From the NCBI GenBank assembly GCA_022616085.1, contig JAKEFN010000058.1, positions 1-7,807 of the forward strand: DNA of 7,807 bases. The letters are read 5' to 3'. The position numbers and the translations under genes are program-made. How positions within the stretch are numbered: position 1 is the stretch's first letter; every line of letters starts with the position of its first letter. Below are positions 1-6,358 of the stretch, piece after piece. Below the pieces are notes generated by a model, which was not told the origin of the DNA, made no database searches, and worked only from the letters and a program-made list of their open reading frames with translations. Source of the stretch: a bacterium. GTDB lineage: Bacteria; Patescibacteriota; Minisyncoccia; Phycocordibacterales; JAKEFN01.

Positions 1-12
1 TCAAAAAACGAG

Positions 13-39
13 AAAAACCGCCGAAAATTGACGGTTTTT
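13..39 (-). terminator. Rho-independent terminator after lysS
   Basis: A 10 bp stem (arms 13-22 and 30-39, one G-T wobble) encloses a 7 nt loop. Read on the minus strand, the second arm ends in five T and is followed by CTCG and six more T. It lies 26 nt beyond the lysS stop, so it most likely ends lysS transcription. The plus-strand side also ends in a T run, so it could stop converging transcription from outside the window as well. Confidence 0.85.
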
Positions 40-65
40 TGTTTCAGAAGACACTTTTTTGCAAT

Positions 66-1535
66 TTATGCGCGCGGCCGGAGAGTCGGGAAAATGATAA
101 CTTCGCGGATATTTTTAGTATCTGTAAGAAGCATAGAGAGACGATCAATGGAGAGGCCAACACCGCCTGCAGGAGGAAGTCCGTATTCCATTGCTTCGAG
201 ATATTCTTCATCGAAGGGTTGGGCCTCAAGATCGCCGCTCCCGCGATTTTTTTCCTGCGCGAGGAAACGCCCTCGCTGGTCAATGGGGTCATTCAATTCC
301 GAAAAAGCATTAAGCACCTCAAGGCCGCCGACAACGAGCTGATAACGATCAATGAGGTCTTGATTATTCTCTTTCTTCTTCGCAAGAGGAGAAAACGCAA
401 GCGGATAATCAATAATATACGTCGGCTCGATAAGCTTCTCCCTACATGCTTTTTTATAGATGCCGTCAAGAATTTTCTCTCGAGGTTCGGCGTGCGCCGC
501 CACCACGCCAAGTTGTTTTGCCGCGAGACGAAGCTCTTCCGTCCGCACCGCGATCGGATTGTCGATGTGCGCATACCGCCTCATGAGATCGGCGAAAGGC
601 ACGCGCGCGAATTTTTTTCCGAAATCTATTTTTTTACCCTGATAGGTGATCGCTGTTTTTCCCGTCACTTCTTTCACAATCGCCGGAATCATTTTTTCAA
701 GAAATGATTGATGGGATGCCGCGTCCGCAAACGCTTCATAGAATTCAATAGTGGTAAACTCGGGGTTATGGGTAACATCGATGCCTTCGTTGCGAAAAAG
801 CCTCCCTATTTCGTAGACCTTCGGCATGCCGGCGATTAATAATTCTTTAAGATAGAGTTCCGGCGCTATCCGCAAATGCAAATCGGTATCAAGCGCGTTG
901 TGGTGCGTCACAAAAGGGCGCGCCGTGGCCCCGCCCGCAAGGGGCTGAAGGATGGGCGTCTCAACTTCCATAAATCCCATCCCGTCCATATATGATCGAA
1001 GCGCGGAGACCAGGCGCGAACGCACTTCAAATCGTCCGCGCACTTCGGAAGACATGAGAATATCAAGGTATCTTCGGCGAAACCGCTCTTCAACATCGGC
1101 AAGCCCGTGCCATTTATCGGGAAGGCTTCGGAGGCTTTTTGAAAGCATTCTCCATTCGGAAACCGCGAGCGTCTTCTCCCCGCGTTTTGTGACCGTAAAA
1201 ACGCCGCCGGCTTCTATAAAATCGCCGACATCGACAGTATCGGAAAAAAGAGAGAAAATTTTTTCTTTGACATCGTCTTTCTTGATAAGCCCCTGAATTC
1301 TGCCTGTCCCGTCGTCAAAAGTAAAAAAGACGATTCCTCCCTGTCCGCGTATGCTCTGTATCCGTCCGGCGAGCCGCGTCTTTTTTTTTCTTTTGAGGAG
1401 AATTTCAAACGAAGAAAGCGCCTCGCGGATTTCAAAATCTCTCCGCGTTGTAATGGGATAAGGATCCATCCCCGCCTCTTTAAGAAGCGCGAGTTTTTTC
1501 ATCCTCTCTTCTCTGATTTCTTCTTGGGAAGCCAC
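66..1535 (-). CDS. lysS: Lysyl-tRNA synthetase, class II (LysRS)
   Basis: This cytoplasmic enzyme charges tRNA-Lys with lysine using ATP. At 489 aa it has the usual length for bacterial LysS. Residues 1-50 are a charged N-terminal helix leading into EAGMDPYP, typical of the family. An OB-fold anticodon-binding domain spans about 53-135 (RLAGRIQSIRGQGGIVFFTF). The class II catalytic domain follows: motif 1 near 180-200 (GFMEVETPIL), motif 2 near 245-268 (GRLFRNEGIDVTHNPEFT, with the ATP-binding Arg), and motif 3 near 458-470 (GVGLSIDRLSMLLT). The end FPTLRP matches the family C terminus. The start is GTG at 1535 without a clear Shine-Dalgarno. An in-frame ATG at 1502 (codon 12) is possible but would cut into the conserved N-terminal helix. 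greA lies upstream, separated by a large palindrome. A terminator follows. Confidence 0.96.
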   Translation of the reverse strand: MASQEEIREERMKKLALLKEAGMDPYPITTRRDFEIREALSSFEILLKRKKKTRLAGRIQSIRGQGGIVFFTFDDGTGRIQGLIKKDDVKEKIFSLFSDTVDVGDFIEAGGVFTVTKRGEKTLAVSEWRMLSKSLRSLPDKWHGLADVEERFRRRYLDILMSSEVRGRFEVRSRLVSALRSYMDGMGFMEVETPILQPLAGGATARPFVTHHNALDTDLHLRIAPELYLKELLIAGMPKVYEIGRLFRNEGIDVTHNPEFTTIEFYEAFADAASHQSFLEKMIPAIVKEVTGKTAITYQGKKIDFGKKFARVPFADLMRRYAHIDNPIAVRTEELRLAAKQLGVVAAHAEPREKILDGIYKKACREKLIEPTYIIDYPLAFSPLAKKKENNQDLIDRYQLVVGGLEVLNAFSELNDPIDQRGRFLAQEKNRGSGDLEAQPFDEEYLEAMEYGLPPAGGVGLSIDRLSMLLTDTKNIREVIIFPTLRPRA

Positions 1536-1549
1536 GATAAAATTTACGA

Positions 1550-1558
1550 TTTATACCA
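1550..1558 (-). promoter_or_regulatory. Candidate extended -10 of lysS (TGGTATAAA)
   Basis: The minus strand reads TGGTATAAA ending 14 nt before the GTG of lysS, a near match to an extended -10 (TGnTATAAT). No convincing -35 box lies 17 nt upstream. TGGTAT belongs to the outer end of the adjacent palindrome, and the final AA lies just outside it, so the repeat may have contributed to the promoter. The predicted leader would be only about 7 nt. This call rests on motif and position alone. Confidence 0.4.
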
Positions 1559-1709
1559 TCGACAATAAACGCTTTCGCATAGTCCTTAAAAATTTTAGGC
1601 GAGCCGAACGAAAAATACTGAAGAATATGAACATATTTTGAAGAATTTTTCGTTCGGCACAGCCCAAATTTTTAAAGAATAGCGCGAAATGGTTTATGGG
1701 AGATGGTAT
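1553..1709. repeat. 157 bp imperfect palindrome between greA and lysS
   Basis: Arms 1553-1619 and 1642-1709 are inverted repeats, about three-quarters identical along their full length. Both outer ends read ATACCATC inward. The best block is a perfect 14 bp stem GCCGAACGAAAAAT (1603-1616 with 1645-1658), and a TTAAAAATTT block (1586-1595 with 1666-1675) is also shared. The centre is AT-rich and carries a small hairpin (AATAT 1624-1628, ATATT 1633-1637). The element fills nearly all of the gap: its right end touches the first base of the greA stop codon and its left end lies 17 nt before lysS. No clear target-site duplication is visible. It could be a decayed MITE-like element or a greA terminator/processing structure. 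No coding capacity is seen. Confidence 0.75.
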
Positions 1710-2179
1710 TACTTCACTTCCACCACCTGATACTCCACTTTCCCTGTCGGGGTTTTACTGACGACAATATCACCTTTTTTTGCCCCCATAAGAGCTTTGC
1801 CGAGAGGCGATGTGTTAGAGAGTTTTCCTTCCGCCATGTCCGACTCTTCGGACCCGACAAGAACATACTCGCGCGTGCCGGTTGCGTCCTTCTTCTTTAC
1901 AACGACGCGAGAACCGATCGAGATAAGATCGCCGCGATGCCCTTCCGCGCTTACAATGACGGCATTCTGCAAAATATCTTCGAGGACGGCGATGCGGTCT
2001 TCCACCGTTGCCTGTTCCGCGCGCGCTTCATGATATTCAGCGTTTTCCGCGAGATCGCCGAGCGATTTGGCAAATTCAAGCTGCTCCGCAATCTGTTTGC
2101 GTTTGGCGTTCTTGAGAGTATCAAGCTCCGCAGTGAGTTCCGCGTGCTTTTCTTTGCTTAAATATTGTTTTTCATCCAT
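1709..2179 (-). CDS. greA: Transcription elongation factor GreA
   Basis: GreA enters the secondary channel of RNA polymerase and stimulates cleavage of the backtracked 3' RNA end, restarting stalled complexes. The 156 aa length matches the family. Residues 1-75 form the antiparallel coiled coil (KHAELTAELDTLKNAKRKQI, then GDLAENAEYHEARAEQ). The tip acidic residues correspond to D42 and E45, the equivalents of the catalytic Mg-coordinating pair in E. coli GreA (D41, E44). Residues 80-156 form the FKBP-like domain, with the typical SPLGKALMGAKKGD segment near 124-137. The ATG at 2179 has no Shine-Dalgarno, but a TATAAT box ends 7 nt upstream, suggesting a leaderless transcript. greA-lysS adjacency is also common in other bacteria. 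No oddities in the protein. Confidence 0.97.
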   Translation of the reverse strand: MDEKQYLSKEKHAELTAELDTLKNAKRKQIAEQLEFAKSLGDLAENAEYHEARAEQATVEDRIAVLEDILQNAVIVSAEGHRGDLISIGSRVVVKKKDATGTREYVLVGSEESDMAEGKLSNTSPLGKALMGAKKGDIVVSKTPTGKVEYQVVEVK

Positions 2180-2186
2180 GCGGACT

Positions 2187-2215
2187 ATTATATCGCCTTC
2201 TCAAAAGGAAAGCAA
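2187..2215 (-). promoter_or_regulatory. greA promoter (TTGCTT-17-TATAAT), leaderless geometry
   Basis: On the minus strand a perfect TATAAT (+ coordinates 2187-2192) is preceded, after a 17 nt spacer, by TTGCTT (2210-2215), a partial -35 match. Only 7 nt separate TATAAT from the greA ATG, so transcription would begin at or next to the start codon. No ribosome-binding site fits between. The inferred +1 at the ATG has not been tested. Confidence 0.7.
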
Positions 2216-2248
2216 TGGCTCTTATCGGGGAACTTCAGGCGCAGTTAA

Positions 2249-2383
2249 TTTAATAGGACTTACGCGTTTGGATGCAATTGCTGGCGCGCGCGAGGCTTGC
2301 GACCAAGCTGTATTTAACATACAGCGCGGGAGCAAACGAGCGAAGCAACAAAGAAATGCGCCAAACGCGTAAGTCCTATTTAA
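2249..2383. mobile_element. MITE-like element with 18 bp perfect terminal inverted repeats
   Basis: The terminal inverted repeats are TAGGACTTACGCGTTTGG (2254-2271) and its exact complement (2361-2378), with a matching AA/TT pair outside. Both ends are flanked by TTTAA (2249-2253 and 2379-2383), a candidate 5 bp target-site duplication, though the motif is AT-rich and partly symmetric. The element proper is 125 bp. Its middle is only loosely complementary, and the centre holds a perfect 7 bp hairpin (GCTGTAT 2307-2313, ATACAGC 2319-2325, loop TTAAC). There is no open reading frame of note and no transposase, so any movement would need one in trans. The first three bases of the right repeat, read on the minus strand, are the TAG that stops mrdA. 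Confidence 0.8.
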
Positions 2384-4058
2384 AATATTCGGGTGTTTCT
2401 TTGTGCATCCATTCAAGGAGACTCCTCATCGCAAATACCGCGCCAGTGAGGTTCTCTCGAGGGCCGCGCTCCATGACAATCGCAAAAGCGTATCGGGGCT
2501 TGTCATACGGAAAAAAACCCGTAATCCAAGAATTGACAAATTGCTTTCGCGATCCGATTTCCGCGGTTCCGGTCTTCCCCGCCACCTCAAGATACGGGAG
2601 CCGAAGCCCCCCCGCGATACCTTCGGTAACCGACTGCCGCATCCCTTCGCGCGCCACTTGGAAATACTCGTCCGGAATCTCATCTATCTCTATGGAACTC
2701 CGCACTACGCGGGGATCCGAGACAATATGGGGCGTTACAAGCGTTCCGCCGTTTGCTATCGCCGCAACCCCCCGAACGACCGAAATGGGCGTTACTTGAA
2801 ATCCGTATTGCCCGATTGCCGTATTGTATGTGTCTCCCAAGCGCCATATATCGCCCTCAAATGTCTTCTCTTTCCATTCGGGATTCGGGATGATGCCTTG
2901 TTTTTCACCGAAAAGATCAATACCTGAACGCTCTCCGAAACCGAACAGGCGCATATATTTTTCAATGTTTGAAATGCCAAGCCCTTTGATGCCGCCAAAG
3001 CCGCCGCCGCCGATATAAAAATACACGTTTGACGATACCGCGATCGCGCGCCGCATATCAACCCATCCGTGCGCGCGCCAATCCGTAAATACGCTGTAGT
3101 CGCCGGGGCTATATGGATTCGCCACGCGAATCTCTCCGGTGCTTTCCACTTTTTTTTCCGGAGTCATAATGCCTTCATTCAAAATCGCAACCGCCATAAA
3201 AGGCTTCACAATAGAGCCGGGCGTATAGAGGCCCGCAACGGCGCGATTCAAAAAAGGAGTTCCCGGATTGGCAAGGTATTCAGCAACTGTCTCTTTCGAT
3301 TCGCCTGCAGTCATAACGTTAGAATCAAATTCCGGAATATTCGCGAGCGCGATAATCTCTCCGTTCTCGACATCCATAAGAATTCCCGCCCCGCCCGCAA
3401 ATCCGCGGGCTTCCGAAAGAGTCTGCATTGACCGAGTAAGAGCTCCCTGAATGCGAAGATCAATAGTAAGCGTCATATTTTCGCCGTCTTCCGGCGGATG
3501 GATGACGCTGCTTGATTTCACCTCCTGAAGCGCGTCAGTCTCGACAATGCGCGTTCCGACCCGGCCGCGAAGCGATGCGTCATAATACGACTCGACGCCG
3601 TCTTTTCCCAAAACTTCGACTTGATAATAAAATCCGTTTTTGTCCCGCGCCGGATAACTGACATAACCGAGCACATGCGAAAGTCCCGCGCCGTCCGCAT
3701 ACCGGCGTTCGGAAAAATCCGCATCGCTTATTCCCGGAATATTCCAAGCGAGTTCCGTGCCGTTTCGGTCAAAAATAACTCCCCGGTTCGGAAAAATCGG
3801 CGTATGCCGCAGTCGGTTCTCTTCGCTCCATGCCGTATATTCCGCCCCTTTTGCAATCTGAAGAAACCCCACGCGCGCGCCGAATGCCGCAAGTATAAAA
3901 AAGAAAAAGAAAGCGACTGAAAGAGCGCTCATTCTCGTAATCGGCCGTTCAATCCGCCCCTCAAGCTGATGACGATCAAAAGCCGGAAGGTTTCTCGAAT
4001 CGAGAAAAACCTCGTCGGGGTCGATTTCTATATGTCTTTTTGCGCGCCTTCCAAACAT
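2376..4058 (-). CDS. mrdA: Penicillin-binding protein 2 (class B transpeptidase of elongation)
   Basis: This is a membrane-anchored DD-transpeptidase that cross-links peptidoglycan within the elongasome. Residue numbers count from the GTG at 4061 (561 aa). Residues 1-43 are cytoplasmic and charged. A single membrane anchor spans about 44-66 (SALSVAFFFFFILAAFGA). The PBP dimer domain follows, including PNRGVIFDRNGTELAWN (91-107). The transpeptidase domain has SxxK (S283-I-V-K286, nucleophile Ser283), SxN (S343-S-N345) and KTG (K496-T-G498), so it looks active. It is somewhat shorter than E. coli PBP2 (about 630 aa). The ATG at 4058 overlaps the mreD-like stop as TGATG. The adjacent GTG at 4061 is an alternative that adds one residue. 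An extended -10 lies just upstream, inside mreD. The last three bases (TAG) come from the MITE-like element, so the native C terminus was probably longer. Confidence 0.95.
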   Translation of the reverse strand: MFGRRAKRHIEIDPDEVFLDSRNLPAFDRHQLEGRIERPITRMSALSVAFFFFFILAAFGARVGFLQIAKGAEYTAWSEENRLRHTPIFPNRGVIFDRNGTELAWNIPGISDADFSERRYADGAGLSHVLGYVSYPARDKNGFYYQVEVLGKDGVESYYDASLRGRVGTRIVETDALQEVKSSSVIHPPEDGENMTLTIDLRIQGALTRSMQTLSEARGFAGGAGILMDVENGEIIALANIPEFDSNVMTAGESKETVAEYLANPGTPFLNRAVAGLYTPGSIVKPFMAVAILNEGIMTPEKKVESTGEIRVANPYSPGDYSVFTDWRAHGWVDMRRAIAVSSNVYFYIGGGGFGGIKGLGISNIEKYMRLFGFGERSGIDLFGEKQGIIPNPEWKEKTFEGDIWRLGDTYNTAIGQYGFQVTPISVVRGVAAIANGGTLVTPHIVSDPRVVRSSIEIDEIPDEYFQVAREGMRQSVTEGIAGGLRLPYLEVAGKTGTAEIGSRKQFVNSWITGFFPYDKPRYAFAIVMERGPRENLTGAVFAMRSLLEWMHKETPEYFK

Positions 4059-4327
4059 CACAGATCATTATACCAAAAAAGGCGGGAGCGGAGCGCGGAA
4101 GCGAGAATAATAATAAAACCGGAAGCCACAAAATATACATACGGAAAAACGAAGAAACGAGCCTCCGGAACGCCGTAGAGAATATCAAGCATAAGCGCTA
4201 ACAGGGCGAATTCCGCATAATATTTAAAGCGGAAAGAAAGATATGCGCCCACGCATAAAAAAACATACCACGGAATATACAGCGCGCCGAAAAACAATAA
4301 AACATCGGCTAATAGTCTCTTCGTCAT
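4058..4327 (-). CDS. mreD: Short MreD-like membrane protein
   Basis: The 89 aa product is almost entirely hydrophobic, with about three membrane segments (roughly 5-32, which may bend at a Pro, then 37-52 and 57-80) joined by short polar turns, ending in ASALRSRLFWYNDL. In other bacteria MreD is a 160-170 aa protein with five or six membrane segments that sits between MreC and the RodA/PBP2 synthase. Sequence resemblance here is weak, so the assignment rests mainly on position between mreC and PBP2, on topology, and on a LMLDILYGVPEARFFVFPYV segment like the central part of MreD. The ATG overlaps the mreC stop (ATGA), and the TGA stop overlaps the PBP2 start. Both junctions point to translational coupling. 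It may be a reduced MreD or a different small membrane subunit. Confidence 0.65.
   Translation of the reverse strand: MTKRLLADVLLFFGALYIPWYVFLCVGAYLSFRFKYYAEFALLALMLDILYGVPEARFFVFPYVYFVASGFIIILASALRSRLFWYNDL
4067..4075 (-). promoter_or_regulatory. Internal extended -10 (TGGTATAAT) before mrdA
   Basis: Within the last codons of the mreD-like gene the minus strand reads TGGTATAAT, a perfect extended -10. It ends 5 nt before the GTG and 8 nt before the ATG of mrdA. No -35 match is seen, which extended -10 promoters can tolerate. If active, it would produce a leaderless mrdA mRNA independent of mreB transcription. Inferred from motif and position only. Confidence 0.5.
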
Positions 4328-5259
4328 AGCTCCGTTGTGGTGGCGCTTTCTCCCTCTGCGCTATCTTGAATTTCCTCCATGGTTTCTTCCGTGCCTGTCG
4401 CGGTATGCATGGCATTCTCCGCATCAAGAAGGAACTCTGCGACCTCGCGATCTCTTTCGGAAACAGCACGTGCGATAAAAACCCATTTCAATTCATGCAT
4501 ATTCGCATTGCTTTCGATAAGAAGTTCCTGGAAGGAATCGCTTGGATTTTTTTCAATATGAACAACCGAACCGATGATAGAAAGCGAGGCGCCAGGCGCA
4601 GTAACAAGATCGCCCATCTCGACATCCGCGCCGCGCGGAAGGCGGACAAGGAGCGTCCCGCCGCCTTTTCCAAGAGCGGTCGCGGCGATATCATGCTCTC
4701 CGATTATGACGGCAAGCGTCTCTCCGGGCGTTCCGAAAAGGATCGCTTTCGACGTTTCGCTTCGCGTCTCCGCTATTTTTCCAATAACCGTATGGGATGG
4801 CGCGATGACAAAATCTCCGGATCGGACGCCTTCTTTCACGCCCGCATCAAGCACGAGCGTATCATAAAGAGAATCATCCGGCCGCGCGAGAATGCCGGCA
4901 AGAATATACTCGCCGGGAGAAACATCTCGGCCTAAAAAATTTTTAAGCCGCGCATTTTCCGCGCGTAAAAAATTCCTGTCCGCGAGCGCATCGGATATTC
5001 GCGCGATTTCTTCTTTAAGGAGCATATTCTCCCGTTTGAGATCGGCGGGGCTTTTTAAAATAAGCCCCGTTTTCTCTTTCGCCGTGCGCACCCTATCTTC
5101 CGCGGATAAAAACGGAGCGAGCGAGCGCGAAACCAAGTCGGCAATGGCGCCTCCCGCAAACAAAGCAAGGAGCCCGGCCGCGAGGATAGCCGCCGCCCAT
5201 ATCGCGGCAAAGCGGCCCGCGATTTTCTTTTTTCTATTTGATTTGAGGGAGTAATTCAT
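4324..5259 (-). CDS. mreC: Rod shape-determining protein MreC
   Basis: MreC is a bitopic membrane protein that links cytoplasmic MreB to the periplasmic wall synthases and activates PBP2. Residue numbers count from the upstream ATG at 5262 (312 aa). A basic N terminus (SNRKKK) precedes one membrane helix at about 15-42. A coiled coil covers roughly 55-110 (ADLKRENMLLKEEIARISDA). The double beta-barrel MreC core spans about 118-266 (YILAGILARPDDSLYDTLVL, DAGVKEGVRSGDFVI, GDLVTAPGASLSIIGSVV). The last 45 or so residues form an acidic, low-complexity Glu/Thr-rich tail not needed by the core fold. The ATG at 5259 is preferred because GGGAAG sits 5 nt upstream. The ATG at 5262 leaves only 2 nt. 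The gene overlaps the end of mreB by 26 nt and its TGA overlaps the next start. Confidence 0.92.
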   Translation of the reverse strand: MNYSLKSNRKKKIAGRFAAIWAAAILAAGLLALFAGGAIADLVSRSLAPFLSAEDRVRTAKEKTGLILKSPADLKRENMLLKEEIARISDALADRNFLRAENARLKNFLGRDVSPGEYILAGILARPDDSLYDTLVLDAGVKEGVRSGDFVIAPSHTVIGKIAETRSETSKAILFGTPGETLAVIIGEHDIAATALGKGGGTLLVRLPRGADVEMGDLVTAPGASLSIIGSVVHIEKNPSDSFQELLIESNANMHELKWVFIARAVSERDREVAEFLLDAENAMHTATGTEETMEEIQDSAEGESATTTEL

Positions 5260-6295
5260 CATCGCTTCCCATAATTATATCGCGGTAGGCATCGATGTCT
5301 TCAAGCACAATCCCCGTTCCGCGCGCAACAACCGTGAGCGGATCATCCGCGCTGTGAATAGGCAGGTTCAGGTGTTCAAAAAGAAGCGCATCCAGATTTT
5401 TGATAAGCGCGCCGCCTCCCGCCACATAGACGCCCCGATACATAATGTCGGAAAGTATTTCGGGCGGCGTTGTCTCAAGAACTTCCTTTGCGGACTCGAC
5501 GATCAAATGAATCGGTTCCGCGAGCGCTTCCCTGATGTCGCTGTCCGTAATGACAACCTCGCGGGGAAGACCTGAAATAAGGTCGCGGCCCCGTATGGGA
5601 GACTCGGCGGGCGCATCGAGTTTCGCCGCGGATCCGATTGCGATTTTTACGCTTTCCGCTGATTTTTCGCCGATAAGAATTTTAAATTCATTTCGAATAT
5701 AATTGATAATCGCCTCATTCAAGTGGTCTCCGGCAACCTTCAAATTTTTCGCCTTTACGATTCCTCCCATGGAGATGACGGCGATATCGGTCGTTCCGCC
5801 TCCTATGTCTATCACCATGCTCCCCACTGGATCCTCTATAGGGAGCCGCATTCCGATTGCCGCGGCCATGGGTTCCTCAATGGTAAAAACTTCGCGCGCG
5901 CCGGCGCCGCGCGCCGCATCATAAACCGCTCTCCGTTCCACGTTCGTGATACCCGAAGGCACGCCGACGAGCACGCGCGGGCCGATGAAGCGTTTGGAGA
6001 TTTTTGCGACTTTGTTCAAGAGATAAATAAGCATCTCTTCCGTCACTTCAAAATTCGAAATCACGCCGTCAACAAGAGGTCGCACGGCAACAATGTGCGC
6101 CGGAGTGCGCCCGAGCATTTGTCGCGCATCCCGTCCGACCGCCACAACCTGCCCCGTTTTCTGATTAACCGCAACCACGGACGGCTCGTTTATGACAATG
6201 CCGTAACCTTTAATATAGACGAGGGTATTGGCGGTGCCGAGATCAATCCCGACCTCATTCGAAAACACCTTGAAAAATCGTTCAAATAAAGACAT
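5234..6295 (-). CDS. mreB: Actin-like cell-shape protein MreB
   Basis: MreB is a bacterial actin that forms membrane-bound filaments and steers the elongation machinery. At 353 aa it is a little longer than the common 335-347. The N terminus MSLFERFFKVFSNE can form an amphipathic membrane-binding helix. Nucleotide-binding motifs are intact: phosphate 1 GIDLGTANT (16-24), phosphate 2 IDIGGGTTD (162-170) and the adenosine loop GVYVAGGGALI (288-298). IEEPMAAAIG (139-148) and GVPSGITNVERRAV (111-124) are classic MreB segments. The last dozen residues (DIIMGSDDELLPQIK) extend past the usual end and overlap mreC. The ATG at 6295 has no Shine-Dalgarno, but TAAAAT ends 6 nt upstream. It heads the cell-shape operon, downstream of the pyr terminator. 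Confidence 0.97.
   Translation of the reverse strand: MSLFERFFKVFSNEVGIDLGTANTLVYIKGYGIVINEPSVVAVNQKTGQVVAVGRDARQMLGRTPAHIVAVRPLVDGVISNFEVTEEMLIYLLNKVAKISKRFIGPRVLVGVPSGITNVERRAVYDAARGAGAREVFTIEEPMAAAIGMRLPIEDPVGSMVIDIGGGTTDIAVISMGGIVKAKNLKVAGDHLNEAIINYIRNEFKILIGEKSAESVKIAIGSAAKLDAPAESPIRGRDLISGLPREVVITDSDIREALAEPIHLIVESAKEVLETTPPEILSDIMYRGVYVAGGGALIKNLDALLFEHLNLPIHSADDPLTVVARGTGIVLEDIDAYRDIIMGSDDELLPQIK
5274..5279 (-). promoter_or_regulatory. TATAAT box just upstream of mreC
   Basis: A perfect TATAAT on the minus strand lies inside the final codons of mreB, ending 11 nt before the first mreC ATG and 14 nt before the second. It could drive a transcript whose leader contains little beyond the GGGAAG ribosome-binding sequence. 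No -35 was recognised, and it also encodes mreB residues D-I-I, so it may be coincidental. Confidence 0.3.
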
Positions 6296-6301
6296 GTGTG
6301 C

Positions 6302-6307
6302 ATTTTA
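6302..6307 (-). promoter_or_regulatory. Candidate -10 of mreB (TAAAAT), leaderless geometry
   Basis: The minus strand reads TAAAAT (5 of 6 matches to TATAAT), followed by GCACAC and the mreB ATG. The 6 nt gap places the expected +1 at about the first base of the gene, and no Shine-Dalgarno exists. No good -35 is seen at 16-18 nt spacing. The location, right after the pyr operon terminator, is where an operon promoter is expected. Confidence 0.5.
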
Positions 6308-6358
6308 ACGCAAAAAACAAATTCCAGATACTTGACAAAGCGGGTATCCATAAACAAA

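Noticed and set aside
39..707. Long plus-strand reading frame of 222 codons opposite lysS
   Set aside because: It is antisense to a complete, motif-rich LysS, its translation resembles no protein family, and it has no ribosome-binding site. It is a shadow of the real gene.
1381..1389. Nine-T run in lysS as a frameshift or programmed slippage site
   Set aside because: The frame is intact through this run, and the Lys-rich stretch it encodes fits the linker before the OB fold. There is no evidence of slippage.
1536..1708. T-box or other tRNA-sensing leader before lysS
   Set aside because: No T-box core sequence is present on the minus strand, and the region is explained by the long palindrome.
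2222..2416. Small minus-strand gene across the MITE-like element
   Set aside because: The 64-codon frame is made of out-of-frame mrdA end, element interior and a short remnant. It is useful only for reconstructing the site before insertion, and has no start signal.
6327..6349. GATAC...GTATC inverted repeat upstream of mreB as an operator
   Set aside because: Only 5 bp per arm with a long spacer. Such pairs are expected by chance.
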